This document shows positions 15,421 to 24,068 of a stretch of 35,284 nt of DNA, one piece after another. Below the pieces are notes generated by a model. The model was given only the letters and a program-made list of their open reading frames with translations. It had not been told where the DNA came from and ran no database searches. Position 1 is the stretch's first letter. Each line of letters starts with the position of its first letter. The stretch comes from Geobacteraceae bacterium (lineage in GTDB: Bacteria > Desulfobacterota > Desulfuromonadia > Geobacterales > Geobacteraceae): the NCBI GenBank assembly GCA_029975275.1, contig JARKPN010000073.1:1-35284 (forward strand). Reading direction: 5' to 3'. A program made the translations under genes and the position numbers.

Positions 15421-16026
15421 TCACCTGGTGTCGGACAACTTCAACTTCATGGCCAGCGGAACAAGCTGAGAACGTCTCGAAACGTTCAGTTTACGGAATA
15501 TCCGGCTGATGTGCGTCTTGACGGTCTGTTCGCTGATGCAGGCGACGGCGGCGATCTCCCTGTTGGTGAGCCCCTGGGGAATGAGCATGACTATCTCTCG
15601 TTCCTTTCTGCTGAGGCTCTCTTCCAGCCCCCCGCCCACGGCGCTCTCGGCGTGATTCACCAGGGCCTTGATCTTGTGGTTGTCGATCCATATCTGTCCC
15701 TCACCGATCGCCTTGAGCGCCTTCTTGAAGAGGTCCAAGTCCGTCGACGTAGCCATGACCCCATCCAGTTTGTACTGAAGGAGGAGGGAGGCTATCTCTT
15801 CTTCGCTCAGACCGTAGTCCATGAGGATGACCTTCGCTTCGGTCTCCGGCAACGTCGCCGTCCGCGGCAAGGTGTGGCAATCGGCGATAATGAAATCCGG
15901 GTCGAATGAATCGACGGCCCGCGTACCCGTAGCAGCCAGTGTCCGGTACCCTTCCGGTTCTCCGGCCAGCAGCTCCTGCAATGCCGTGGCCAGGAGGAGA
16001 CTGCCGAGGTCGATCAGAATCTTCAT
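15421..16026 (-). CDS. LuxR-type response regulator with atypical receiver
   Basis: A 201-residue protein with an N-terminal receiver-like domain (about 1-118) and a C-terminal GerE/LuxR helix-turn-helix (about 135-198: LSRKEREIVMLIPQGLTNRE, then ISEQTVKTHISRIFRKLNV). The receiver is degenerate: the usual acidic pair near residue 8 is missing (ILIDLGSLLL). The Asp in FIIADCHTL is the only candidate phosphorylation site. Such receivers may be controlled without phosphorylation. No histidine kinase is next to it. ATG 16026 follows AAAGGGG. Confidence 0.85.
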   Translation of the reverse strand: MKILIDLGSLLLATALQELLAGEPEGYRTLAATGTRAVDSFDPDFIIADCHTLPRTATLPETEAKVILMDYGLSEEEIASLLLQYKLDGVMATSTDLDLFKKALKAIGEGQIWIDNHKIKALVNHAESAVGGGLEESLSRKEREIVMLIPQGLTNREIAAVACISEQTVKTHISRIFRKLNVSRRSQLVPLAMKLKLSDTR

Positions 16027-16241
16027 GTGCGCCCCTTTCAGGCCGGGAAAGCGGGGAAGGCCACCTTCGGTCTTCCTGAAGGCATGCCCGGCCCTGTCAC
16101 TCTTTCACCACCGACGGCGCGGCAACGGGCGGTCCTCCGCCGGAAGCGCGTCACATCGTCGAATGCCTGAAATATACGGCATAAATGGGGCAAAGGGAAG
16201 ATCCTATGGAAATTGCAACGAAAAAACGGAAGGTTGCGGAG

Positions 16242-17093
16242 TCAGTCCCACCCTTTCGGCCCGGTATACAGGCACAGCACCTCAGCCGTCGCGAGGAGCC
16301 TGTCCATGTCCAGCAGGATGTAAGGTTTTTCCTGTATCTTGGCAATGCCGAGCAGGAACCCGCCATCGGCCGCGATGATGGAACCCATCGCATCCTCGAT
16401 TTCGGTGCCGTCTATGTTGACGGCCTCCGACACCGAGTCCACGACGACGCCCACGGTGACGGACCGTGCCGTACCTGCGATTTCCACTACGACGATGCAG
16501 GAGCGACCGGTATCCTCGGAAATCCCCAGGTTCAGCCTGAGACTGAGATCCACCACGGGAATCGTATTGCCGCGAAGATTGATGAGCCCGCGGACATGGT
16601 CCGGCGAGTCGGGAATGGAGGTGACCGATACCATCCTGATGATTTCCTTGATCTTCACGATGGGGATGCCGTACTGCTGGCCCTGCACGGATACGAGCAG
16701 ATATTTGCCGGTCAGCCGCCGAATCCGTTCCTCTTCCCGCTCACGCTGCTTCTCTTCGGTAATATCGATGAGCGTTCCGGTGACGTATTCCATTCTTCCT
16801 TCACTGTTGCACATGATCTGGGCAAGCTCCAGGATCCATTTTTCCACGCCCGACTTCATGCGTATCCGGTAGGACCGGGTGTAGGTCCTGTCCCCTTTCA
16901 GGGCCGCCCTCAACGCATCGACCGCCTGGGGAACGTCTTCCTGGTACATGACGTCTTTTACCCAGTTCACGGACTTGTTGTTGAATTCCTCGTTTTCATA
17001 TCCCGTCAGTTCGCCGATTCTGCTGCTGAAGAAATGGACCGAGCCGTCGGGAAAGCCCTGGTAGCCTACATTGAAGATATTCTTGAGATCCAT
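16242..17093 (-). CDS. PAS-CheW fusion protein
   Basis: About 283 residues: a PAS domain with PAC motif (roughly 1-115; FFSSRIGELTGYENEEF, then YVTGTLIDITEEKQREREEE) joined by a short coiled linker to a CheW domain (about 130-275; YLLVSVQGQQYGIPIVKIKE, then VRGLINLRGNTIPVVDLSLR). CheW couples chemoreceptors to the kinase CheA; the PAS part would add sensing of a small ligand, redox state or light. No other chemotaxis gene is in view. The start is placed at ATG 17093 because GGAGG lies 9 bases upstream; ATG 17123 is in frame but has its Shine-Dalgarno-like bases too close. Confidence 0.88.
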   Translation of the reverse strand: MDLKNIFNVGYQGFPDGSVHFFSSRIGELTGYENEEFNNKSVNWVKDVMYQEDVPQAVDALRAALKGDRTYTRSYRIRMKSGVEKWILELAQIMCNSEGRMEYVTGTLIDITEEKQREREEERIRRLTGKYLLVSVQGQQYGIPIVKIKEIIRMVSVTSIPDSPDHVRGLINLRGNTIPVVDLSLRLNLGISEDTGRSCIVVVEIAGTARSVTVGVVVDSVSEAVNIDGTEIEDAMGSIIAADGGFLLGIAKIQEKPYILLDMDRLLATAEVLCLYTGPKGWD

Positions 17094-17274
17094 ACCATCC
17101 AACCTCCGCACAACGTCATTCATGCTCCACGAACAACCGCGACCACCTGGGGGGCGGCGTATCCGCCGTCACCCATGCATGATCCGACCCGGGACCAGCG
17201 TGCATCGTCCGACGGTCGGGCGGCCGGCTCTCCCGTGTCACACGTCTAAATGGTATGATTATCGGCACATTTGG

Positions 17275-17307
17275 AAAAAAATTGAGCGGTTTTCATCAGA
17301 AAACCGC
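17275..17307 (-). terminator. Intrinsic terminator after the Cys-rich gene
   Basis: A perfect 9-bp stem GCGGTTTTC/GAAAACCGC (17286-17307) with a 4-base loop is followed on the minus strand by TCAATTTTTTT. It lies about 150 bases after the stop of the gene ending at 17455. The rest of the gap 17094-17454 shows nothing else I can name. Confidence 0.75.
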
Positions 17308-17454
17308 GGCGGGAAACAAAAATGGGAGCTTCGGGAGGGGACGGAAGACGCCGGTGACCTGGTGATGCCAGACTAATACGCGGTTCAGCGGCACACAAGT
17401 CTGTCAATGCGCTCAATTCAGACGCACAATCTTGTGCTCAGAGGAGCCAGAGCC

Positions 17455-17982
17455 CTATTTCCGTATTGATTTCAACTGGTTCTTGAGATCTTCATTTTCC
17501 TGCTTCAAGAAAACGTTTTCTCTCTTCAGCGAATCGTTTTCCTTTTTCAGCAGGTCAAGCTCGTTCGTTGCAGTCGCCGTACCGACGGGTTGAACCACGA
17601 CCGGGACGTCCTTGGCCGGCACGGCACCGGCATTGCTTTTGGCTTCGGTTCCCGGCGCCGGCTCATCCCGCTGCAGCACGTACTCCGTGCCGATACAGAC
17701 GCAGCCGTGAGGTTTGCAGGTATTACAGGGAACATACCTATACTGTTCCGCGATCACCTCTTTCGGAGCAGAGCTCACGATGTTCCAACCCTGAGCGAGC
17801 AGCGCTTGCACGTCGGTGCCCGACCTTCTTCCGCACTTGTCGCGGCACCGCTCCACGCCGGTGCCCGATTCGTACTTCAAGCTCTCGGTATTGAACACCG
17901 TCTTCTTCTCCGCCGCGGAGACCGGAGCCGTCGAGAAGAGCAGGACCGAGCACAAGCAGGCGAGCCGGAGAACCGTGTGCAT
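17455..17982 (-). CDS. Exported Cys-rich protein with coiled-coil tail
   Basis: A 175-residue protein with a signal peptide (cleavage near PVSAAE, residue 24). A middle domain (about 30-110) has paired cysteines in CRDKCG and CNTCKPHGCVC, which could form disulfides or bind metal or heme; neither CxxC pair is followed by His, so c-type heme is unlikely. A Pro/Val/Ala linker follows. The last 35 residues are a heptad-repeat coiled coil (LDLLKKENDSLKRENVFLKQ). The tail suggests oligomerisation in the periplasm. An AAGGAGG site precedes ATG 17982. It is 24 bp downstream of the EF-hand gene, so they are likely co-transcribed. No known family recognised. Confidence 0.75.
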   Translation of the reverse strand: MHTVLRLACLCSVLLFSTAPVSAAEKKTVFNTESLKYESGTGVERCRDKCGRRSGTDVQALLAQGWNIVSSAPKEVIAEQYRYVPCNTCKPHGCVCIGTEYVLQRDEPAPGTEAKSNAGAVPAKDVPVVVQPVGTATATNELDLLKKENDSLKRENVFLKQENEDLKNQLKSIRK

Positions 17983-18006
17983 GTACTTGCCCTCCTTCCA
18001 GGCGGG

Positions 18007-18330
18007 TCAGAAACGCATCTCAAGAATGTTTGGGGCCACCTTGCGCCATTCGTCCCTGCTCAGTACGCCGTCATTATTCCTGTCCATCCGCTCGAAGAGG
18101 CTGTCCTTCAACGCTCTGTCGTTCATGTGCTCCACATCGCGCATATCGGGGAACAGTTTGACTGCTTTCCTCCTGTTGACCTGCACCTTTTCATCGGCAA
18201 ACTCCTCCTTCGTGAGGTAGTCGTCCCGGTCCCTGTCAAGCTCGCTGAACTGCCTGTCGGCGACGTCGTCGGCCAGGACCGGAGAAGAGAAGACCAGTGC
18301 ACAGAGAACGGACATCACCATGATACGCAT
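18007..18330 (-). CDS. Exported EF-hand calcium-binding protein
   Basis: A 107-residue protein with a signal peptide (cleavage near PVLAD, residue 21) and two EF-hand loops: DRDRDDYLTKEE (about 33-44) and DRNNDGVLSRDE (about 83-94). Each has acidic residues at loop positions 1, 3, 5 and 12. It probably binds Ca2+ in the periplasm as a small sensor or buffer. It lies between trpS (36 bp upstream) and the Cys-rich gene (24 bp downstream), all leftward, suggesting one transcript. Confidence 0.85.
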   Translation of the reverse strand: MRIMVMSVLCALVFSSPVLADDVADRQFSELDRDRDDYLTKEEFADEKVQVNRRKAVKLFPDMRDVEHMNDRALKDSLFERMDRNNDGVLSRDEWRKVAPNILEMRF

Positions 18331-18366
18331 ATTTTCCCCCTGGATTGTAGTTGATGGCTCGTTTGC

Positions 18367-19452
18367 CTAAATTCCCATGTTCATCACATCGATGACTTCT
18401 TCAAGAGTCTTGCCCCCCACACGCCTGGCCTCGGCAATGCCGTCCCTGAGGACTTGCCTGACATGGTCCAGGTTCGATTCCAGCTCGGCACGCCTCTTTC
18501 GCAGCGGCCTCAGATATTCGTTCAACGTCTCGGTCAGCATCTTCTTCAGCGTTCCGGCGCCGCCGTCACCTATCCCGGCCGCGACCTGCGCGGGCTCGCG
18601 GCCGGTGCAGAGCGAGATCATCAGGAGCAGGTTCGAGACTTCCGGCCTGTTCTCCGGATCGTAGGTAATGGTCCGGTCGGCGTCGGTCTTGGCCTTCTTT
18701 ATCAGGGCAGCGGTTTCATCCTCGGTCGCGCGCAGCATGATGGCGTTGTTCCTGCTCTTGCTCATCTTCTGCGCACCGTCGAGCCCGAGAATAACCGGGG
18801 CGTTGCTCAGAAGCGGCTGAGGTTCCGGAAAAACCGGCCTCCTGACGGCGAATTTTTCGTTGAAGCGCCGGGCAATCACCCTTGTCAGCTCCAGGTGGGG
18901 CAGCTGGTCTTTCCCCACGGGCACCACGTTTCCCTTGCAGAAGAGGATGTCGGCGGCCTGGTGCACCGGATAGGTATACATTCCAGCGTTGATTCTTTTC
19001 TGTCCCGAGGCCTGGATCTCCTCGCGGACCGTCGGGTTCCGGTCCAGTTCGGCATTGGTGACGAGAGTAAGGAACGGGAGGAGAAGCTGGTTCAGCTCCG
19101 GAACGTGGCTGTGGGGAAAGATGAAAGTCTTGCCGTCCGAAGGGTCGAGACCGGCGGCCAGGTAGTCGAGCGTCAACTGCTTGACGTTCTCCGAGATCAT
19201 CTCGAAGGTATCCCGGTCCGTCAGCACCTGGTAGTCGGCGATGACAATGAACGTTTCCACGCCGAGTGCGTGGAGTCTGACCCGGTTCTGGAGCGAGCCG
19301 AACAGATGGCCTATGTGGAGGCTGCCCGTCGGCCGGTCACCGGTGAGAACCCTATATTTTCCAGGGTTGACGGCCAGGTCCTCTTCAAGCTTCCTGCTTC
19401 GCTCCACGGTTGCCTCGAAGGTTCCGTACTCGATCTTGTCTGCTTTGGTCAT
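18367..19452 (-). CDS. trpS: Tryptophanyl-tRNA synthetase
   Basis: A 361-residue class I aminoacyl-tRNA synthetase. It has TGDRPTGSLHIGHL with HIGH at residues 46-49, and KMSKS at 229-233. The GDRPTG opening, AGMYTYPVHQAADIL and the 'VPVGKDQLPHLELTR' block identify TrpRS rather than TyrRS. It charges tRNA-Trp with tryptophan in the cytoplasm. It is longer at the N-terminus than the common ~330-residue form, with about 30 extra residues (KIEYGTFEATVERSRKLEED). An AAAGGA site precedes ATG 19452. No T-box or trp leader peptide was seen upstream. Whether it is the only trpS of the genome cannot be told. Confidence 0.95.
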   Translation of the reverse strand: MTKADKIEYGTFEATVERSRKLEEDLAVNPGKYRVLTGDRPTGSLHIGHLFGSLQNRVRLHALGVETFIVIADYQVLTDRDTFEMISENVKQLTLDYLAAGLDPSDGKTFIFPHSHVPELNQLLLPFLTLVTNAELDRNPTVREEIQASGQKRINAGMYTYPVHQAADILFCKGNVVPVGKDQLPHLELTRVIARRFNEKFAVRRPVFPEPQPLLSNAPVILGLDGAQKMSKSRNNAIMLRATEDETAALIKKAKTDADRTITYDPENRPEVSNLLLMISLCTGREPAQVAAGIGDGGAGTLKKMLTETLNEYLRPLRKRRAELESNLDHVRQVLRDGIAEARRVGGKTLEEVIDVMNMGI

Positions 19453-19641
19453 GGTTTATCCTTTGCTCTGTATCTTTTGCATTCAAAACTGAACGAGGTA
19501 GTGTAGTGAGTGGAGACCTTCAGGTCAAGGGGAACCTCCATGCCTATACGCATTGACGTGATTTCGTGGGAAAGAAACGTGTAAAGCATGGTAACCCCTG
19601 CGGGGCTTCCAACATCCCCCGGCGCATCTCCTATGGCACCT

Positions 19642-20997
19642 TCACGGCGCAATCCTGACGGAGACCGGGAGGCTCGCATCCAGCTGATGGTACGGATCGT
19701 AGTCCGATAAAGGCAGTACCGTGAGAATCAGGGTTCTGCTGCCGTCTTTGGTAAAGGACACGCGCGCCGAGCCTGAGCCCAGGTCGACAATTTCACCGTC
19801 GCTTCCGGCGGTCAGGCCCGGCACCGCCTGCACCACCCACCTCACCGACGGGGCAGCCGGCACTTCCAGCGAGAGCTGAAACGAGGTCTGGTCGGCATTC
19901 TCACGCCTGATTTCGAGGTAGGCACTCCCGGTCAGCATCGGCGCCGGAGCAATCGTGTGGACCAGGGACCTGAGGGTTACCTGGTCGATGGACAACGTCG
20001 CTTCCGGCAATAACGCGAGTGGCGCGGTGGATGCGGGCTCCCTGCGGAAATGGCGGCCGTCATCACGTTCTCCGGAATAATAGCGCCAGCGGGCAAAGCT
20101 GACCACGGAATCAAGAAAGGTGGCACCCTCCCCGGCAAGAATCGCATTGAGCCCATCCACGAAATGCGGCTTATTCATGTACAGGTCGGGCGTGTTACGG
20201 CAAAGGACCCATAACTCCGGAAGGAAGCCGTCATCACCACCGAAATAATAATCACGCAGAAAATGCAGATAGATTGCCGCACCATACATATACCAGGTTT
20301 CGTAGTTGTCGTTCCTGAGGAGTGCCCAATTCGGATGTGCCTGAAAATCCTTGGCGTAATCGACAACCGGGGGTCCATAAAACTGCTCGACGTAAGAGGC
20401 GGACATTTCAAACGCTATGGGAATCTCATACCAGTCATTGGCGGCATGCGTGGCGTGGTTGAATTCATGGGCAACGGTTTGGGCCAACATGTCGCCGCCG
20501 TATGGACCCCAGGGGTCAAGCTGCATGAAACTCGCCCTGCCGCCCCAACTGGTCACGATCAGATCCGAGATTATGTCGACCTTACAGGTTTTAACGCCCT
20601 TCCAGATAAAAACGTCGAACCTTTCGTCGGGACCGCACATGCCGGCATCCGAAGGTGGCGGTGTATAGCCCTGTTGCCGGATCTGGCGCTCCCATGCAGT
20701 ATCGAGGTAGGCAATAACCTGGCGGGCGGCGGAGAGTTCGCTTTGCGAGCGGTAGTGCACGAGGAAAGGGAAATTGGACGACGCCACGCTGTATGGCCAG
20801 TATTCCGGATGCTTGCATGGAGCGGTGTCTTTGGGAATTGAACTGCCTGATGGGTTTGATGGTTCTTTGCCGCAGCCGAAGAGGAGCAGTGCGCACAAGG
20901 CCGCCAGAATTGCCATGACAACATGATGAACATTGTGCCTGGAGGGCGCATGCATTTTGTTCATTCGAACATGGCAAAGTTCCCCAAAAAAGCTCAT
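19642..20997 (-). CDS. HExxH-containing lipoprotein, putative metalloprotease
   Basis: About 451 residues. A lipoprotein signal with lipobox L-F-G-C lies some 40 residues in. The central part holds a zincin motif, VAHEFNHATHA (HExxH), followed about 20 residues later by FEMSASYVEQFYG, whose Glu could be the third zinc ligand as in gluzincins. The C-terminal 130 residues look like a beta-sandwich. The architecture resembles the secreted putative metalloproteases named after Myxococcus MXAN_6640. ATG 20997 has the best ribosome site (AGGAAGGA); ATG 20964 would shorten the long pre-signal segment. It is upstream of trpS on the same strand, 189 bp away. Substrate unknown. Confidence 0.72.
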   Translation of the reverse strand: MSFFGELCHVRMNKMHAPSRHNVHHVVMAILAALCALLLFGCGKEPSNPSGSSIPKDTAPCKHPEYWPYSVASSNFPFLVHYRSQSELSAARQVIAYLDTAWERQIRQQGYTPPPSDAGMCGPDERFDVFIWKGVKTCKVDIISDLIVTSWGGRASFMQLDPWGPYGGDMLAQTVAHEFNHATHAANDWYEIPIAFEMSASYVEQFYGPPVVDYAKDFQAHPNWALLRNDNYETWYMYGAAIYLHFLRDYYFGGDDGFLPELWVLCRNTPDLYMNKPHFVDGLNAILAGEGATFLDSVVSFARWRYYSGERDDGRHFRREPASTAPLALLPEATLSIDQVTLRSLVHTIAPAPMLTGSAYLEIRRENADQTSFQLSLEVPAAPSVRWVVQAVPGLTAGSDGEIVDLGSGSARVSFTKDGSRTLILTVLPLSDYDPYHQLDASLPVSVRIAP

Positions 20998-21161
20998 ATA
21001 TTTTCCTTCCTGAAGAAATAATAGGGACTTAATTCCTGTCACCTGCTCATCTCATCCAGGAATATGTCCCGCTGCTCTACTCCCTTCACGATTTTTTGGC
21101 CACTGCCGGCTCCTCGGCTTAGACCCTGCTAGGCCCGTGTCGCCGCGCCTTGCCAGGAACC

Positions 21162-21197
21162 AGAATTCCTCGGAATTCTTGCGGTGAACTAACCGCA
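21162..21197. other. Two adjacent small hairpins
   Basis: AGAATTCC-TC-GGAATTCT (21162-21179) and TGCGGT-gaacta-ACCGCA (21180-21197) are perfect and back to back, just past the stop of the leftward membrane-protein gene. Neither is followed by a strong T-run, so terminator function is only suggested. Confidence 0.35.
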
Positions 21198-21204
21198 CAG
21201 GACA

Positions 21205-21750
21205 CTAGAAAGCCCAGCGACCATCATCGTTTATGCGTTGGTTGTACGATGCCCTCTCCAGAAGTTTATGGTAGGCAAAAACGCCGCGGATGCCGTTCAG
21301 ATAGATAAGAAACAAAATAACTGCTGATGTGATGCCATACCACGAGCCGTAATACAATGGCTTGAACTGATCACCCATAAACACAATCTTAAAAATCTGA
21401 ACAATTTCTATAATAATATTAGGACCGGTTCCGAATATTATCATCATTGCCAAGGGAATAAACACGGCTATTCTGCTGTTTCTTTTTATAAAGAATCCAA
21501 TACACGTAAAAAATAAAATACCGGCGTAACCGGCCATTGTCTTGCCAAACAAGAGTTCTTTTCGATAAACCATTGTTATCCAGGCGCAACTGACAACCAG
21601 ATTGGTTACCGACAGCACGGAAAGCGCCCATACCGTCAGATAGCAATATTTGCAAGCTTTGCTTGCTGATTTCATATCGGTAATTGGTGGCCAAATCATT
21701 CCAAGCAACTTCAAAGCAATTCTCCAATGATTGCTATCCGGCGGCGTCAA
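21205..21750 (-). CDS. Membrane protein of unknown function
   Basis: Up to 181 residues with four hydrophobic helices (around 40-60, 70-87, 92-110 and 135-155). The N-terminal WPPITDMKSASKACKYCYLT lies just before the first helix. It is clearly more AT-rich than its neighbours, a sign of transfer. The start is unclear: the longest frame begins with TTG 21750 and a weak site. TTG 21714 has GGAGA 6 bases upstream, and ATG 21699 is also possible. No motif points to a function; it could be a small stand-alone inner-membrane protein. Confidence 0.62.
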   Translation of the reverse strand: MTPPDSNHWRIALKLLGMIWPPITDMKSASKACKYCYLTVWALSVLSVTNLVVSCAWITMVYRKELLFGKTMAGYAGILFFTCIGFFIKRNSRIAVFIPLAMMIIFGTGPNIIIEIVQIFKIVFMGDQFKPLYYGSWYGITSAVILFLIYLNGIRGVFAYHKLLERASYNQRINDDGRWAF

Positions 21751-21838
21751 CCAGCAGCAGGCAATTGTTCATGTCAGCTCCTCAAAGTGTCTTCAAGCCG
21801 GTTCCCCTTGAAATAACACCTCTCGGCTTCCCCGGACG

Positions 21839-22531
21839 TCACTCCTGCAGCACCATGCCGTAGCGCTCCCGGAGCAGCGTCCGGACCCGGGCCATGAACG
21901 CCGGGCCGGGATCGATCTTGACGGTCGGCCGGTAGCCGGGGGCGTCCTCCCTGAAAAGCCGGTGGTGGGGCAGTCCCGGTTCGAGGTACTGATAGTGGCC
22001 GATGAGGTAGGCGATGGAAGGGTGCCGCGCGACCAGCCGGCTGATAAGGTCCGCGGTGGCGGAAGCCTGGGCCTCGGTCAGCTCCGCCGCGTTCCGGCCC
22101 ACGTTCTCGATGCCGATGGCGGTGTGGTTGAAGCCGATGGTGTGGCGGCAGACCACATCGTCCGGCGCCAGTTGGAAGACGGAGCCGTCCCGGTCAATGA
22201 GGTAGTGGGCCGACAGGTTCACCTGCCCGCCGCTGCTGATGTCTCTGCGGAGCACCGTATCGAGCGTGACCGGTGCGAAAAAGCGGTACGACTCCTCAAG
22301 GGTTGGAATCGCCGTGTAATGGACCACTATCATCCGCGGCTCCGTCAGCCGGTAGCTGTCCAGGCCGTAGTGAATGCGGCAGTAATCGGCGGTCAGCCGA
22401 AACCGATCTTCGTCGAAGACGCTGCGTACCGTGGCATGGGGATCCAGCACGCCTCCCCTGCCCAGGCAGCCGGAAAGGATGACCGAGGCCAACAACAGAA
22501 CCGCGGAGGACAGCCTGAAGGCGGATGACAT
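21839..22531 (-). CDS. N-acetylmuramoyl-L-alanine amidase, amidase_2 lipoprotein
   Basis: About 230 residues. A signal peptide ends in a lipobox (V-I-L-S-G-C near residue 22), so the mature enzyme is lipid-anchored. The amidase_2 (AmpD/PGRP-like) fold is recognisable from MIVVHYTAIP (first Zn His), VNLSAHYLIDRDGSVFQL, HTIGFNHTAIGIENVG, and the final IGHYQYLE ... VKIDPGPAF supplying the second His and the Asp. It would cleave the amide bond between MurNAc and the peptide stem in the periplasm. ATG 22531 is preferred because it gives a perfect signal peptide; ATG 22567 is in frame upstream. Confidence 0.87.
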   Translation of the reverse strand: MSSAFRLSSAVLLLASVILSGCLGRGGVLDPHATVRSVFDEDRFRLTADYCRIHYGLDSYRLTEPRMIVVHYTAIPTLEESYRFFAPVTLDTVLRRDISSGGQVNLSAHYLIDRDGSVFQLAPDDVVCRHTIGFNHTAIGIENVGRNAAELTEAQASATADLISRLVARHPSIAYLIGHYQYLEPGLPHHRLFREDAPGYRPTVKIDPGPAFMARVRTLLRERYGMVLQE

Positions 22532-22800
22532 TATGCGCCTTTTGACGGCGATTCGATATCGGCACATCTGAATGACCCGATCATGGGCGCATAGTAGCGT
22601 ATAGCGTGGTTAACATCAAGCCTGGTCGTGAGGCGAATGCGGGGCTCCTCGCTATTTCGTGTGGGTAACGGCTCTCGCCACCGCTACGGTACCCTGCCGG
22701 TACAACTGGGGTGGGGTAGTGCTCAGCTTGGGTACGAAGATGTTCCTCGCTGGCGATCATAAAAAATTTCTCACTCTTGCAACTCTCGCTTCGCTGAACG

Positions 22801-22855
22801 GAAAATGGGGGCGGCTCCCGATTTTTTCGACAAATCGGGAGCCGCCCCCATTTTC
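22801..22855. repeat. 24-bp perfect inverted repeat
   Basis: Arms 22801-22824 and 22832-22855 are exact complements (centred on GGGGGCGGCTCCCG) with a 7-base loop TTTCGAC. It lies between the stop of the alpha/beta hydrolase gene and the amidase start region. It is followed by no clear T-run on the plus strand; on the minus strand the stem ends in A/T bases. It may be a strong terminator or a repeat unit. The rest of the 420-bp gap holds the direct repeat at 22875-22927 and no gene. Confidence 0.7.
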
Positions 22856-22874
22856 TCACTATCCATCTCTCCGG

Positions 22875-22927
22875 TGCCCTTCTATTTTCCTCTGAAATGG
22901 TGCCCTGGTCTACTCCCTTGTTAATTG
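22875..22927. repeat. 53-bp direct repeat, copy A
   Basis: It matches 24069-24121 at 45 of 53 positions in the same orientation, beginning TGCCCTTCTATTT and ending in AATTG. The two copies flank the alpha/beta hydrolase gene. Confidence 0.6.
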
Positions 22928-22949
22928 TTGAGCCCCCTATGCTTGACCC

Positions 22950-23921
22950 TTACCTCATGTACTTGCCGAGGAAGCCGAGGACTTTTTCCGGATGGCGGCC
23001 GAAGTGGTTGTAGCCGTCCTTGAAGCGGCGAGTTGTGCCCTGGATCCAGAACAGCTCCTTCTCCTTGCTGCCCAGCAGGTCGAAGGTCTTCTGCGCGTCC
23101 TCGGGGTTGCGCGTCCACGAGTCTTCCAGCACCTGCACCATCAGCACCGGCATCTTCACGGCAGCGGCCCACAGGTGGGGGGTCATCTCGGCCGCGACAA
23201 ACGCCCCCATCTTCAGCAGTTCGAGGTCGATCAGCTCCTGGTACTGGCGCACGCCCTGCAGGTCAGAGAAGGCGTCGTAGATCGCGGCCATGGAGACCAC
23301 CATGGGGCTGACCATGCACTTGACGTTCTCGAACAGATCCGGCCGCTGATAGATGGCGTGGTATTGCGAATTGCCGCCCATGCACTGGCTGTAGAGCGCG
23401 ACCTTCATCCTGCCCAGCTCGGGGTGGTTGTCCACGTAGTTCTTCACGCCCACGCAGTCGCGCCACTCCCACTGGCCGATGCCCGACAGGCCGTTGTTGG
23501 CCGCGCCACTGTTGCCGTGATTGCGGATGTCATAAGTCAGCACGTTGTAGCCGGCGTCGGTCAGGTGCTTGTACTGGATGACGAAGTCGATCTCCACTGC
23601 GTCGTAGCCGCTCCAAGGCTCACCGAAATGGCCCGGAAAGCCCGCGCGGCACATGGGCAGCGCATGGTTGAAGATGACCAGCTTGTCGCTGGGGCCACCC
23701 TTGGCCGGGATATACCAGGCCTCCAGCGGCACACCGTCGTCCGAGGGGATGACGAGGTTGCGCCAGCCGGTCATGCCGTAATCGTCGGGCTTCTTGAACA
23801 GAAAACTGCGCAAGGGACGTACGATGCTGGCCATGCCTTTGACCTTTTCGTAATCTTCTGCGGAAATGGTTTCGAGCTGTTCCTTCGCCTTTTGCATTCT
23901 TTCATCAGATATTCTGCCCAT
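22950..23921 (-). CDS. Alpha/beta hydrolase with probable Cys nucleophile
   Basis: A 323-residue alpha/beta-hydrolase-fold protein. The nucleophile elbow reads LYSQCMGGNSQ (about 182-192), giving S-x-C-x-G-G rather than G-x-S-x-G, as in dienelactone hydrolases where Cys is the nucleophile. An acid candidate is the Asp in VLEDSW (about 264) and the His is in GYNHFGRHPE (about 306). The segment LTYDIRNHGNSG is the usual strand before the cap. The substrate is unknown. The N-terminal 50 residues are helical and not part of the fold. AAGGAGA precedes ATG 23921. The gene is single, leftward, and bracketed by 53-bp direct repeats. Confidence 0.82.
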   Translation of the reverse strand: MGRISDERMQKAKEQLETISAEDYEKVKGMASIVRPLRSFLFKKPDDYGMTGWRNLVIPSDDGVPLEAWYIPAKGGPSDKLVIFNHALPMCRAGFPGHFGEPWSGYDAVEIDFVIQYKHLTDAGYNVLTYDIRNHGNSGAANNGLSGIGQWEWRDCVGVKNYVDNHPELGRMKVALYSQCMGGNSQYHAIYQRPDLFENVKCMVSPMVVSMAAIYDAFSDLQGVRQYQELIDLELLKMGAFVAAEMTPHLWAAAVKMPVLMVQVLEDSWTRNPEDAQKTFDLLGSKEKELFWIQGTTRRFKDGYNHFGRHPEKVLGFLGKYMR

Positions 23922-24068
23922 GGTTTCTCCTTATGAGAGATTTGGGTTCTTGCAGGGCCGGCAGCCGCCACATTGTTGGGCAACCACCAGAGATCTTTGC
24001 GCCGTAACGTTCGACCGAGGACTGGAGATAGGTGAGGAATTTTTCTCGCTCCCTGCGGCTTTCGAATA

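Noticed and set aside
19453-19641. T-box or tryptophan leader upstream of trpS
   Set aside because: No TGGCACC/AGGGTGG-like T-box block, no run of Trp codons and no strong terminator were seen.
19449-19679. Leftward 76-codon ORF overlapping the trpS start as ATGA
   Set aside because: Its 5' part lies within the end of the lipoprotein gene. The peptide shows no sign of a family, and no ribosome site precedes its start; the overlap seems accidental.
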